A stretch of DNA of 15,776 nt from the NCBI GenBank assembly GCA_028714275.1, contig JAQTMP010000015.1:1-15776 (forward strand). Direction: 5' to 3'. Every line of letters begins with the position of its first letter. Position 1 is the stretch's first letter. Below the pieces are notes generated by a model. That model was given only the letters and a program-made list of their open reading frames with translations. It was not told the origin of the DNA and searched no databases. The position numbers and the translations under genes were made by a program. This DNA comes from Candidatus Paceibacterota bacterium. GTDB taxonomy: Bacteria > Patescibacteriota > Minisyncoccia > Phycocordibacterales > CAINVO01. This document shows positions 5,881 through 12,361 of the stretch, in pieces.

Positions 5881-6819
5881 TTAAACAATTCGCTGAATAA
5901 TACGGATTTTCTTCTCAACCAGCTTCTGCATGGCATTCAGGGCTGGAATACTGAGCTTGTAGGGCGTATTTTCATCCGGCTGGGCTGCCAGGGAGGCCTT
6001 GAGGGCCGTTGTATACGCTACTCTGAGCTCTGTGCTGACATGCACAATAGCCACCCCGTTTTCAACACTTTTAGCAATGTCTTCAGCTGAGTTGCCAGAA
6101 GCCCCATGGAGAACGAGCGGAAGACCGACGGCTTGGTATATGCTAGCGACGGTAGGAATATTGAGGGCGGGGTCTTTACCGCCACGGAGCATGCCATGAA
6201 AATTTCCAACGGCGGGAGCGAGAAGATCAATCCCTGTCTCCTTGATAAAACGCACAGCATCGGAAGGTTTGGTTAAAGCCTCAGCATTGACCATGGCTCC
6301 TTCTGGAATAGCGTCTAGAATTTTTGACGACTGACCAATATAGCCGAGCTCTCCTTCGAGTAAAATATCACGCGGGTCATTCCAAAAAATTTTTGACAAA
6401 AAACCGCTGGATTTTGTCCGAGCATACTCGACACACTTTTTTGTTTGCGTGATGTTTTCTTCAATGGAAAGTTTGGCCCCATCAAAAATAGCCATATCAT
6501 ACCCAGCATCAATAGCCTCTTTAACTCTTTCAAAAGAATACGTGTGGTCTGCATTTAAAAAGACTGGCTGCCCGGAGTCGCGGACGCTTCTCACTAAAGC
6601 CACAGCCTGAGTGAGGCCAATGAAGTCTCTCTCCCCTTCTGATGTCCCCACAATCACCGGCACTTTATTTTTCTCCCCAAAAACTTTCTCGGAAACAGCC
6701 TGAGCCGCTCTGACCACCGCCCAAAAACCTTCGAGATTGGAAATATTGAAATGGCCAATGGCTTTTTTCTGGGCAGAGGCTTCAGAAATATACTGGCGTA
6801 AAGACTTCACTTTTAGCAT
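5881..6819 (-). CDS. fba: Fructose-bisphosphate aldolase, class II
   Basis: The enzyme interconverts fructose-1,6-bisphosphate with dihydroxyacetone phosphate and glyceraldehyde-3-phosphate in the cytoplasm, using a zinc ion. The 312-residue protein shows class II motifs: GHFNISNLE near the start, NADHTYSFERVKEAIDAGYDMAIFDGAKL with the D91-H92 pair (catalytic Asp and zinc His), GELGYIG, PAVGNFHGML (zinc His), and VLHGASG (zinc His). The later IVHVSTELR corresponds to the substrate-binding N-x-x-T-E/D segment. The frame is open to an ATG at 6855, but that reaches into the promoter region; the ATG at 6819 lies 7 nt after TACAAT and gives a normal N-terminus. It diverges from the PfkB-family kinase with only 35 bp between start codons, so the two could be co-regulated. 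Identification is secure; tagatose or other ketose-bisphosphate specificity cannot be excluded. Confidence 0.95.
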   Translation of the reverse strand: MLKVKSLRQYISEASAQKKAIGHFNISNLEGFWAVVRAAQAVSEKVFGEKNKVPVIVGTSEGERDFIGLTQAVALVRSVRDSGQPVFLNADHTYSFERVKEAIDAGYDMAIFDGAKLSIEENITQTKKCVEYARTKSSGFLSKIFWNDPRDILLEGELGYIGQSSKILDAIPEGAMVNAEALTKPSDAVRFIKETGIDLLAPAVGNFHGMLRGGKDPALNIPTVASIYQAVGLPLVLHGASGNSAEDIAKSVENGVAIVHVSTELRVAYTTALKASLAAQPDENTPYKLSIPALNAMQKLVEKKIRIIQRIV

Positions 6820-6826
6820 GAGATAT

Positions 6827-6855
6827 ATTGTAACATATGCTAGAATAAGACCCAA
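6827..6855 (-). promoter_or_regulatory. Leaderless promoter of fba
   Basis: TTGGGT (6855-6850), a 17-bp spacer and TACAAT (6832-6827) end 7 nt before the ATG at 6819. The -35 box reaches the first base of the divergent kinase start codon. Confidence 0.6.
6841..6846 (+). promoter_or_regulatory. Leaderless -10 box of the PfkB-family kinase gene
   Basis: TAGAAT (6841-6846) ends 8 nt before the ATG at 6855. No good -35 box is visible 16-18 bp upstream, so support comes from the spacing pattern shared with other genes here. The box lies inside the opposing fba promoter. Confidence 0.5.
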
Positions 6856-7919
6856 TGAAAACCTCGGAAGAAAACATCGAATTTGTCGCCATCGGAGATA
6901 CCGTGATTGACGCTTTTATCCGTCTGAAAATTGCCCGCGAAAATCACAATGCTGAATCAGGCGCGCTTGAACTCTGCATGCCTTTTGCAGATAAAATACC
7001 CTACGATTTTGCCGAAGAGGTGCCAGCTGTTGGCAACAGCGCCAACGCTGCCGTCTCTGCTGCCCGCCTTGGACTCAAAGCCGCTTTAGTGACAGATATC
7101 GGCGGTGATCAGCATGGGCGGGAGTGCCTGGACCGCCTACACAAAGAAACCGTGGACACCAGCCTCATCACGGTCCATCAAGATCTGAATACCAATTATC
7201 ATTATGTCCTCTGGTTTGAAAAAGAGCGCACTATTTTAATTAAACACGAAACCTACCCCTACAAGCTGCCTGAAATCATTTCTCCAAAATGGCTTTACCT
7301 CAGCTCCCTTGGTGAAAATGCTCTAGACTATCACAAGCAAATTGAGCAATACCTCATCGCTCATCCAGAAGTCAATTTGGTTTTTCAACCGGGCACTTTT
7401 CAAATAAAACTCGGCAAGGAAGCCCTTGCGGAAATATACAAAAGAAGCAAGGTTTTTTTCTGCAATGTCGAGGAGGCGGAACTGATATTAGGAATGCCCA
7501 ACGCAGCCCATCCAGGGACGCAAGAAAAGCGTAAGGCTCAGGTAAAAATATTATTGGAAAAAATCGCCGCTCTTGGGCCAGAAATTGTAGTCATCACCGA
7601 TGGGCCAGACGGAGCGTACGCTCGTTACGTTGAAAAAAATCAAGTGGGCCAGGAAAACACTGTTGTCTCTCTTTTTGTTCCTGAGTATCCAGATCCTCGC
7701 CCTGCTTATGAACGCACCGGTGCTGGCGATGCTTTCTCATCTACCTTTATAGTCGCCCTGGTCCTTGGAAAAGACATCTCAGAGGCTTTGAAATGGGGCT
7801 GCGTCAACTCAGCCTCAGTCGTACAGCAAGTCGGCGCTCAAAAAGGGCTTCTCAATCGCGAACAATTGGAAAAATTTTTATTGGAGGCACCCCAAGGTTG
7901 GTCTGTTGACAATATATAG
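6855..7919 (+). CDS. PfkB/ribokinase-family sugar kinase
   Basis: This 354-residue protein belongs to the PfkB family, which transfers phosphate from ATP to a sugar or nucleoside hydroxyl. Visible motifs are the N-terminal strand EFVAIGDTVIDAFI, the first signature GNSANAAVSAARLGLKAALVTDIGGDQHG (60-88), the CNVEEAEL block (203-210), VVITDGPDGAYA (245-256), and the second signature RTGAGDAFSSTF (287-298) with D292 as the likely catalytic base. The family covers ribokinase, fructokinase, adenosine kinase and minor 6-phosphofructokinase, and the motifs do not settle the substrate. The neighbouring divergent aldolase makes a phosphofructokinase or other sugar kinase role plausible. Residues 29-56 are an insert before the first signature. 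No Shine-Dalgarno sequence is present. Confidence 0.92.
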   Translation: MKTSEENIEFVAIGDTVIDAFIRLKIARENHNAESGALELCMPFADKIPYDFAEEVPAVGNSANAAVSAARLGLKAALVTDIGGDQHGRECLDRLHKETVDTSLITVHQDLNTNYHYVLWFEKERTILIKHETYPYKLPEIISPKWLYLSSLGENALDYHKQIEQYLIAHPEVNLVFQPGTFQIKLGKEALAEIYKRSKVFFCNVEEAELILGMPNAAHPGTQEKRKAQVKILLEKIAALGPEIVVITDGPDGAYARYVEKNQVGQENTVVSLFVPEYPDPRPAYERTGAGDAFSSTFIVALVLGKDISEALKWGCVNSASVVQQVGAQKGLLNREQLEKFLLEAPQGWSVDNI

Positions 7920-7935
7920 CCAAGACAGGTATTGT
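7906..7935 (+). promoter_or_regulatory. Probable promoter of the 7973-8503 gene
   Basis: A perfect TTGACA (7906-7911) overlaps the end of the kinase gene and is followed by an 18-bp spacer and TATTGT (7930-7935). The predicted start near 7942 leaves about a 30-nt leader with no ribosome-binding site. Confidence 0.55.
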
Positions 7936-7972
7936 TGCTCTAGAAAGTGAAAATTGAAACCCTTTGAAACTT

Positions 7973-8503
7973 ATGCTTAGAAATCCAGCAGCAGTTTTGG
8001 GCTACGCCAGCACCTTGTTTGTCAATTCAGGACACCAGATCTGTCAGACTCAGGATGGCTTACGGCGGGCAGCGCAGCGTGTCCGCAGCAAAATCAGTCA
8101 GATTACTCAAAAAGAACGCCTGAGCCACGTGCCCTGCTTTGACATGGTCATCGTGCTCAAAGACGGCAATGACAAAAGACCTTTCGATGTGCGCGACAAT
8201 ATCCTCGAGGGAGTCCGGACCACCGTCCGAATCCTGGAAAAAAAATACCTCAACCAAAACATCGGCAGCGATTGCATCGAATCCATGGCTGAATGGTGCA
8301 AGGGTGAGACTATCGAAAAAAGGATCTTGATAGTGGGCAACGCAAACCTCGTTCGTGAAAGTGTTTTCGCGGTGACCGATCAGCACGATATCCCCAACGA
8401 AGAAAAGAGGGTGTGTGACGATTGGACTATCAAGCGAGAAAGTCCGTTTGGCATTTATATCTGTATCCGTGGAGGATACGTCAGAAATGCCCAGCACATC
8501 TAG
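7973..8503 (+). CDS. Hypothetical protein, 176 residues, no family recognised
   Basis: I do not recognise this protein. The ATG at 7973 was chosen; an in-frame TTG at 7964 would add three residues. Residues 1-55 are basic and Arg/Gln-rich. The middle looks like an alpha/beta soluble domain: FDMVIVLKDGNDKRPFD, a helix DNILEGVRTTVRILEKKYL, then the strand KRILIVGNANLVRE. The C-terminal part ends SPFGIYICIRGGYVRN. Five cysteines are scattered without a metal-binding spacing. No signal peptide or membrane helix is seen. It follows the kinase gene by 53 bp with its own promoter candidate and shares a bidirectional terminator with transketolase. A 163-residue open frame overlaps it antisense; this strand is preferred because it has promoter, terminator and more protein-like composition. 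Confidence 0.65.
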   Translation: MLRNPAAVLGYASTLFVNSGHQICQTQDGLRRAAQRVRSKISQITQKERLSHVPCFDMVIVLKDGNDKRPFDVRDNILEGVRTTVRILEKKYLNQNIGSDCIESMAEWCKGETIEKRILIVGNANLVRESVFAVTDQHDIPNEEKRVCDDWTIKRESPFGIYICIRGGYVRNAQHI

Positions 8504-8532
8504 TGGAATGGGGACCTGAAAAAATTTAAACA

Positions 8533-8563
8533 AAAAAACCGAGCGTAGCACCCTCGGTTTTTT
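8533..8563. terminator. Bidirectional terminator between convergent genes
   Basis: AAAAAACCGAG (8533-8543) pairs with CTCGGTTTTTT (8553-8563) over a 9-nt loop. It has a T-run after the stem on both strands, so it can stop the 7973-8503 gene from the left and transketolase from the right. It lies 29 bp after the rightward stop and 6 bp after the leftward stop. Confidence 0.92.
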
Positions 8564-8569
8564 CTTTTT

Positions 8570-9664
8570 TTACTTTCTCTTGAGGATTTTTTTAACAGCC
8601 TTGGTAATATGTCTCTCACCCATTTCGTAATGTTCCAGCAATTCTTCAGGTGTACCCGACTGACCAAACTGATCCCGCACTCCGATAAATTCCATCGGCA
8701 CTGGACAAGTGCTGGCTAGACATTCGGCTACGGCACTCCCCATGCCCCCTGCTATTTGATGTTCCTCAACCGTGACGATGGCGCCTGATTCGCGGGCAAG
8801 ATCAGTCACCGCTTCGACATCAAGAGGCTTGATGGTGGAGAGATTGAGTACTTTTACCGCAACCCCCTGCCCTTCGAGGTGTTTAGCTACCCGAATAGCT
8901 TTGTAGACTAAGGCGCCGGTAGCAATGATGCCGACATCTATCTGGTGGACTATTTTTTCTGGTTTTGCGGGTATCGATTTTTTGAGCAAGGACTGACTAT
9001 TGATTTTGGCCAAAGCAATGGCGTTGGCGCGGGCTGTATCTGGCTGGAAAAAAACTTGGGCTTTGCCAATCTCAAAAGGAGTCTCTTCTGTGGTGATGAC
9101 TGGGGTTTTTTCGCGCGCAAGGCGAAGGTACGTAGGCTGGCTTGTCCTTGCGCACGCTATGGTCGCCTTGCGCGCTTCGACTGCATCGCATGGAGAAATC
9201 ACCACCATGTTGGGAATGACTCGGGTCAGGGCCATATCCTCGATAGCTTGGTGGGTTCCTCCGTCTGGCCCTACCGAGACTCCCGCGTGCGAGCCGGCAA
9301 TTTTCACCGGCACGTTGTTGTAGCATATAGTAGTCCGAACCTGCTCCCAATTTCTCCCAGGAGAAAACATGGCGTATGAACTGATAAAAGGAATCTTGCC
9401 CATAGCGGCCATGCCGGAAGCGACCGAAGCCAAGTTTTGCTCTGCGACGCCAAGCTCCACAAAACGCTCTGGAAATTTTTTCTGAAAGGCCAGCATTTTA
9501 GTTGATTCGATCAGGTCAGCACAGAGTCCGACCACCTTCTCATTTTCCTCACCCGCTTTGACCAATCCTTCACCAAAACCACTCCGAATAGGCGTCTGCT
9601 CGATGGTGGTGTCGGCATTGGTGTCAAAAATTTTAGGATTTAGTTTTGGATCGATGTGGGTCAT
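8570..9664 (-). CDS. Transketolase, C-terminal subunit
   Basis: This 364-residue protein is the pyrimidine-binding plus C-terminal half of a split transketolase. It works with the N-terminal subunit encoded just upstream to move two-carbon ketol units between pentose, triose and hexose phosphates. Residues 24-190 are the Pyr domain, with GVAEQNLASVASGMA containing the catalytic Glu (E75) that activates thiamine diphosphate. SHAGVSVGPDGGTHQAIEDMALTRVIPNM (125-152) follows, with active-site histidines. The C-terminal domain begins near 241 (QIDVGIIATGALV). Between them lies an extra segment (about 205-240, Lys/Ala/Ser-rich) that looks like an insert. A gap of 30 bp separates it from the partner gene, and no strong separate promoter or Shine-Dalgarno sequence is seen, so co-transcription is likely. 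The alternative reading as a 1-deoxyxylulose-5-P synthase half is less likely given the neighbours. Confidence 0.93.
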   Translation of the reverse strand: MTHIDPKLNPKIFDTNADTTIEQTPIRSGFGEGLVKAGEENEKVVGLCADLIESTKMLAFQKKFPERFVELGVAEQNLASVASGMAAMGKIPFISSYAMFSPGRNWEQVRTTICYNNVPVKIAGSHAGVSVGPDGGTHQAIEDMALTRVIPNMVVISPCDAVEARKATIACARTSQPTYLRLAREKTPVITTEETPFEIGKAQVFFQPDTARANAIALAKINSQSLLKKSIPAKPEKIVHQIDVGIIATGALVYKAIRVAKHLEGQGVAVKVLNLSTIKPLDVEAVTDLARESGAIVTVEEHQIAGGMGSAVAECLASTCPVPMEFIGVRDQFGQSGTPEELLEHYEMGERHITKAVKKILKRK

Positions 9665-9694
9665 TTTTTATAAAAAATTTTAGCTATTTTTAGG

Positions 9695-10570
9695 TTACTC
9701 GTGCTCGCTCTGGATTTTTCCACCCAAAGTGCGGAGCTCGCGGAGGGCCATCTCCGCCTCGGCTTTGTTTGGCGGTTTACCGTGCCATTCTGGCTTACCC
9801 TCAAATTCGGCCACCCCTCGCCCAGGTATCGTCCGCGCAATAATGACCGAGGGTTTATCAAGAATAGTTTTAGCTTTTTCAATGGCATTGGCAATTTCTA
9901 GAATATTGTTGCCATCAATTTCTTGCACATGCCAGCCGAACGCACTCCACTTGTCAGCAAGGGGTGAAATAGGCATAACGTCTTCAGTGAAGCCGTCGAT
10001 CTGAATATTATTTCGATCAACAATCGCAATCAAATGGCCGAGCTTTTCTTTAGCCCCGAGCATGACGGCTTCCCAGTTTTGCCCTTCATCAAGCTCTCCG
10101 TCACCCATTAGGCAATAAATAAAGCGAGCGATCTGAGAGCTCGATGATTGGACACCGTCAATACGATCCGCAATAGCCATTCCCACTGCCTGGGAAAGTC
10201 CCGAGCCGAGTGGCCCAGAGCTTGTTTCAAGATACGGCAAGAAAGCGCGATGAGGATGACCTTGCAAGCGTGAGCCAAATTTGCGGAGAGTTTGTAATTC
10301 TTCAATTGGAAAATACCCGCTGTGAGCCATCGTCGCATAAAGCACAGGACAAATGTGTCCATTGGAAAGCACAAGCCTGTCGCGTTCAGACCATGCTGGC
10401 TTGTGGGGATCATGTCGGAGAGAATGAAAATAAAGAGTCGTGAAAACATCCGCCATGCCCAGAGGCCCGGCGGTGTGGCCCGAGCCAGCCGTGACTAGCA
10501 TCGAAATAATTGACTGGCGAATGTCATTGGCCTTTTTTTCAAGAGCTATAATTTCATGATCAGTGAGCAT
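9695..10570 (-). CDS. Transketolase, N-terminal subunit
   Basis: This 291-residue protein is the pyrophosphate-binding half of the split transketolase. It carries SGHTAGPLGMADVFTTLYF (30-48), the SNGH element (69-72), TSSGPLGSGLSQAVGMA (117-132), and the thiamine diphosphate motif GDG (156-158) to NN (187-188), with ELDEGQNWEA between. These bind Mg and the cofactor diphosphate. Two in-frame ATGs exist at 10576 and 10570. The -10 box TATACT (10583-10578) ends only 1 nt before the first but 7 nt before the second, so the second was chosen as a leaderless start. It ends in a soluble helix (AEMALRELRTLG). The gene follows the Rpe-like epimerase by about 56 bp, placing transketolase with its pathway partners. 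Confidence 0.94.
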   Translation of the reverse strand: MLTDHEIIALEKKANDIRQSIISMLVTAGSGHTAGPLGMADVFTTLYFHSLRHDPHKPAWSERDRLVLSNGHICPVLYATMAHSGYFPIEELQTLRKFGSRLQGHPHRAFLPYLETSSGPLGSGLSQAVGMAIADRIDGVQSSSSQIARFIYCLMGDGELDEGQNWEAVMLGAKEKLGHLIAIVDRNNIQIDGFTEDVMPISPLADKWSAFGWHVQEIDGNNILEIANAIEKAKTILDKPSVIIARTIPGRGVAEFEGKPEWHGKPPNKAEAEMALRELRTLGGKIQSEHE

Positions 10571-10577
10571 TGACATA

Positions 10578-10608
10578 AGTATAGCAAAAAATAACTCACT
10601 TTAGCCAA
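10578..10608 (-). promoter_or_regulatory. Leaderless promoter of the transketolase pair
   Basis: TATACT (10583-10578) ends 7 nt before the ATG at 10570. The best -35 candidate is TTGGCT (10608-10603) with a long 19-bp spacer. Confidence 0.55.
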
Positions 10609-10626
10609 ATTTTAGAAGTCGCTATT

Positions 10627-11385
10627 TTAAAAACTGTCCTCGAGTGCAGAGATTTCGCCTGCCACATCCAGGGTTTGGGTGAGGTCGTGTCCAACCACTA
10701 GCCGGGTAGCTCCAGCGTCTGCAAGATCCCCAGCATTTTCGTGAGAGACAGCCCCGTCAACAGACAAAGTGAGATCTGGAAAGGCTGTGTGCAAGGCTTG
10801 GAGTTTTCCTATGACCCTCTCGTCGAAAGGCTGGCTTTGGAAACCGACGTGGGTGATACCCATGACCTGCACCACATGCAAGGGCACTCCGGTCACCTCT
10901 CCCGCAGCTCTGATTTCTGAAATGAGGGCAAGATCATCGTCTATTTTTGTATCAAGATGCAAAGCCAAGCCTGCTTCAACATTTCTATCAAGCAGCACGC
11001 TAGCTAATGTCAAAAACTTTTCTTTTTTTTCTTCGATGCTTCCTTTAGTGAGATGAAAAATAATTCTTTCGGCGCCAGCCATGATCCATTTCTCTACTTC
11101 TGTTTCTGGATCACTAACCATCAAATCAATTTCAAAACTAAAATCTTGCCAAAAAGGGAGGCCCTCTTCCTCGTCCATCAATTTCTCAAGATCGCCCGCC
11201 TCTCCATCTTGACCGGCCGCTTTTTTGGTGTAGGGCCAGCTGGCTTTAGGGGTAAAATGGCCATCGCAAACATCAATCTGGACCATTGGCACTAGACCTC
11301 GATAGCGTTCCAGCTGGTCAGTCAAATCCCACAGGCTACTTGGCAAGATGGCTGGAAGGATGCGGGTTGAAACTATGCGTGACAT
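10627..11385 (-). CDS. Ribulose-phosphate 3-epimerase-like protein with altered metal site
   Basis: This 252-residue TIM-barrel protein resembles Rpe, which interconverts ribulose-5-P and xylulose-5-P. Matching blocks are RILPAILPSS (family: IAPSILS), VQIDVCDGHFTP (HFDVMDGHFVP), FEIDLMVSDPE (VHLMVEDP), and VMGITHVGFQSQPF (MTVNPGFGGQ-F). SVDGAVSHENAGDLADAGATRLVVG (VDGGV-N...AGA...AG) also matches. The two catalytic Asp are kept (D38, D210), but the two usual metal-ligand His are Gln36 and Asp87, and the phosphate-loop glycines are partly changed. An extra segment of about 20 residues sits at 50-80. It lies between rpiB and transketolase, the right context for Rpe, and no other rpe is in the window. 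It could be a true but divergent Rpe or an epimerase with a different substrate. A weak -10 candidate, TAATTT (11397-11392), lies 6 nt before the ATG; co-transcription with rpiB (17-bp gap) is equally possible. Confidence 0.82.
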   Translation of the reverse strand: MSRIVSTRILPAILPSSLWDLTDQLERYRGLVPMVQIDVCDGHFTPKASWPYTKKAAGQDGEAGDLEKLMDEEEGLPFWQDFSFEIDLMVSDPETEVEKWIMAGAERIIFHLTKGSIEEKKEKFLTLASVLLDRNVEAGLALHLDTKIDDDLALISEIRAAGEVTGVPLHVVQVMGITHVGFQSQPFDERVIGKLQALHTAFPDLTLSVDGAVSHENAGDLADAGATRLVVGHDLTQTLDVAGEISALEDSF

Positions 11386-11402
11386 ATGGGTAAATTAGAT
11401 TT

Positions 11403-11918
11403 TTAAATAATATCTGGGCCCAAAGGCTGGTCAATTTTTTTCAGGCGGCGAATGTGGCGCTCGTCGCCTGAAAATTCTGTATTCATCCAAAGCTCTAGAG
11501 CTTCGCGGGCTTCTTTTTCTTTGACAAAATGCGCTCCGAAAGAAAGAGTGTTGGCATCATTGTGCTGACGGGATAAATAAATAATATCCATAGGCCCGCC
11601 ATAATACACCGTAGCTCTCACCCCAGGATAACGATTGGCTACCATGGCCTCTCCCTCCCCTGAATAGCCAAAAATAATAGCCCGAGCACAATCGGGATCT
11701 ATTTCGAGGTCGTTGGCTACAGATTTTAAGGAGTGGTACTTGACGCAGGCCTTACTCAGCTCCTCGGCCGCCAATTTTATATAATCTGGATAGTCGTCAT
11801 CAGCCAAAAACTGATAGGGGCCTAGGTCCACCACTTCATGGTCAAGCTCCCGGAGCCACACTCCGACTTTTTCTTTAAGTTCATAGCCCGCATGATCTGA
11901 GGCGAGGAAGATTTTCAT
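11403..11918 (-). CDS. rpiB: Ribose-5-phosphate isomerase B (RpiB/LacAB family)
   Basis: RpiB interconverts ribose-5-P and ribulose-5-P in the cytoplasm. The 171-residue protein has the family start KIFLASDHAGYELK (D8-H9 at the active site), DDYPDY (41-46), the glycine loop FGYSGEGEAMVANRYPGVRA (83-102), SRQHNDANTLSFGA (116-129), and RHIRRLKKID near the end. E. coli RpiB has a catalytic Cys just before the glycine loop; here it is Phe83. The loop instead resembles the Mycobacterium form (GGSGNGEQ), in which a Glu takes the Cys role; E90 is the equivalent here. An added stretch (57-75) precedes the loop. No Shine-Dalgarno sequence is present; a TATATT about 20 nt upstream is only a weak promoter candidate. 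It precedes the epimerase by 17 bp, so the two probably form one unit. Confidence 0.92.
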   Translation of the reverse strand: MKIFLASDHAGYELKEKVGVWLRELDHEVVDLGPYQFLADDDYPDYIKLAAEELSKACVKYHSLKSVANDLEIDPDCARAIIFGYSGEGEAMVANRYPGVRATVYYGGPMDIIYLSRQHNDANTLSFGAHFVKEKEAREALELWMNTEFSGDERHIRRLKKIDQPLGPDII

Positions 11919-11935
11919 AAAGCGAATAGGTAAAA

Positions 11936-12361
11936 AGTAATATAATAAAGAGTAAGAGAAACAATGACACTACCTACAATTTTTAATCATAACATTAAGA
12001 AGCTTCATTACCTCTTCTAAAATTAATTCTATCTTAGAATGAGACCCTTGGGTAGCGTAGCCCAAACGTCTTGATATTTTTAACTGTGTCTCAAGTTCTG
12101 ATCCTGAACCAAAGGCAAAAGTGAGAAAATGGCCATATTCTTTACCTTTTCTCCGATAACCCTCTGCAATATTTGACGGTATAGAAACAGAGGCTCTTCT
12201 CATTTGAGAACTTAGACCGTAAATTTCAGACTTTGGAAATGTACTTGTGAGAATATACACTTCATGGACTATGTCCATGCCTTTTTGCCATGCTTTTATC
12301 TTTTCATAACCCTTCGAAAGATCCATTTTACTTTTTTACTCTTTACTTATTACAAATTACT
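11936..12361. repeat. Imperfect inverted flanks around the S23/IVP gene
   Basis: The left flank (11936-11958) read on the plus strand shares AGTAAT, TAATAA and AAGAGTAA, in the same order, with the right flank (12361-12331) read on the minus strand. The match needs gaps, and the outer part of the right flank encodes the last residues of GAPDH, so chance similarity of AT-rich DNA is possible. Confidence 0.3.
11970..12326 (-). CDS. Four-helix-bundle protein of the S23/IVP family
   Basis: This 118-residue protein matches the four-helix-bundle family first found inside 23S rRNA intervening sequences. Characteristic blocks are YEKIKAWQKGMDIVHEVYILTSTFPKSEIYGL, SSQMRRASVSIPSNIAEGYRR, and FGSGSELETQLKISRRLGY. 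Its function is not known; the fold is shared with the Avd protein of diversity-generating retroelements, but no reverse transcriptase or variable repeat is present. The gene sits alone between GAPDH (24-bp gap) and rpiB, interrupting a run of metabolic genes. By eye it is clearly richer in A+T than its neighbours. Similar short AT-rich sequences flank it in opposite orientation (11936-11958 and 12331-12361), which may point to past mobility. No Shine-Dalgarno sequence is present. Confidence 0.95.
   Translation of the reverse strand: MDLSKGYEKIKAWQKGMDIVHEVYILTSTFPKSEIYGLSSQMRRASVSIPSNIAEGYRRKGKEYGHFLTFAFGSGSELETQLKISRRLGYATQGSHSKIELILEEVMKLLNVMIKNCR

Noticed and set aside
8060..8551. 163-residue open frame on the minus strand
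   Set aside because: It overlaps the orphan gene 7973-8503 and would start within the bidirectional terminator. The plus-strand frame has better promoter and composition, though this is the least certain choice in the window.
8945..9379. 144-residue open frame on the plus strand
   Set aside because: Antisense shadow of the transketolase C-terminal subunit; no motif or promoter.
11970..12326. Diversity-generating retroelement (Avd-like protein)
   Set aside because: No reverse transcriptase, template repeat or variable repeat was found; the sequence fits the S23/IVP branch.
11936..12361. S23/IVP gene as a complete transposon
   Set aside because: The inverted flanks are imperfect and AT-rich, part of one is GAPDH coding sequence, and there is no transposase or clear target duplication.
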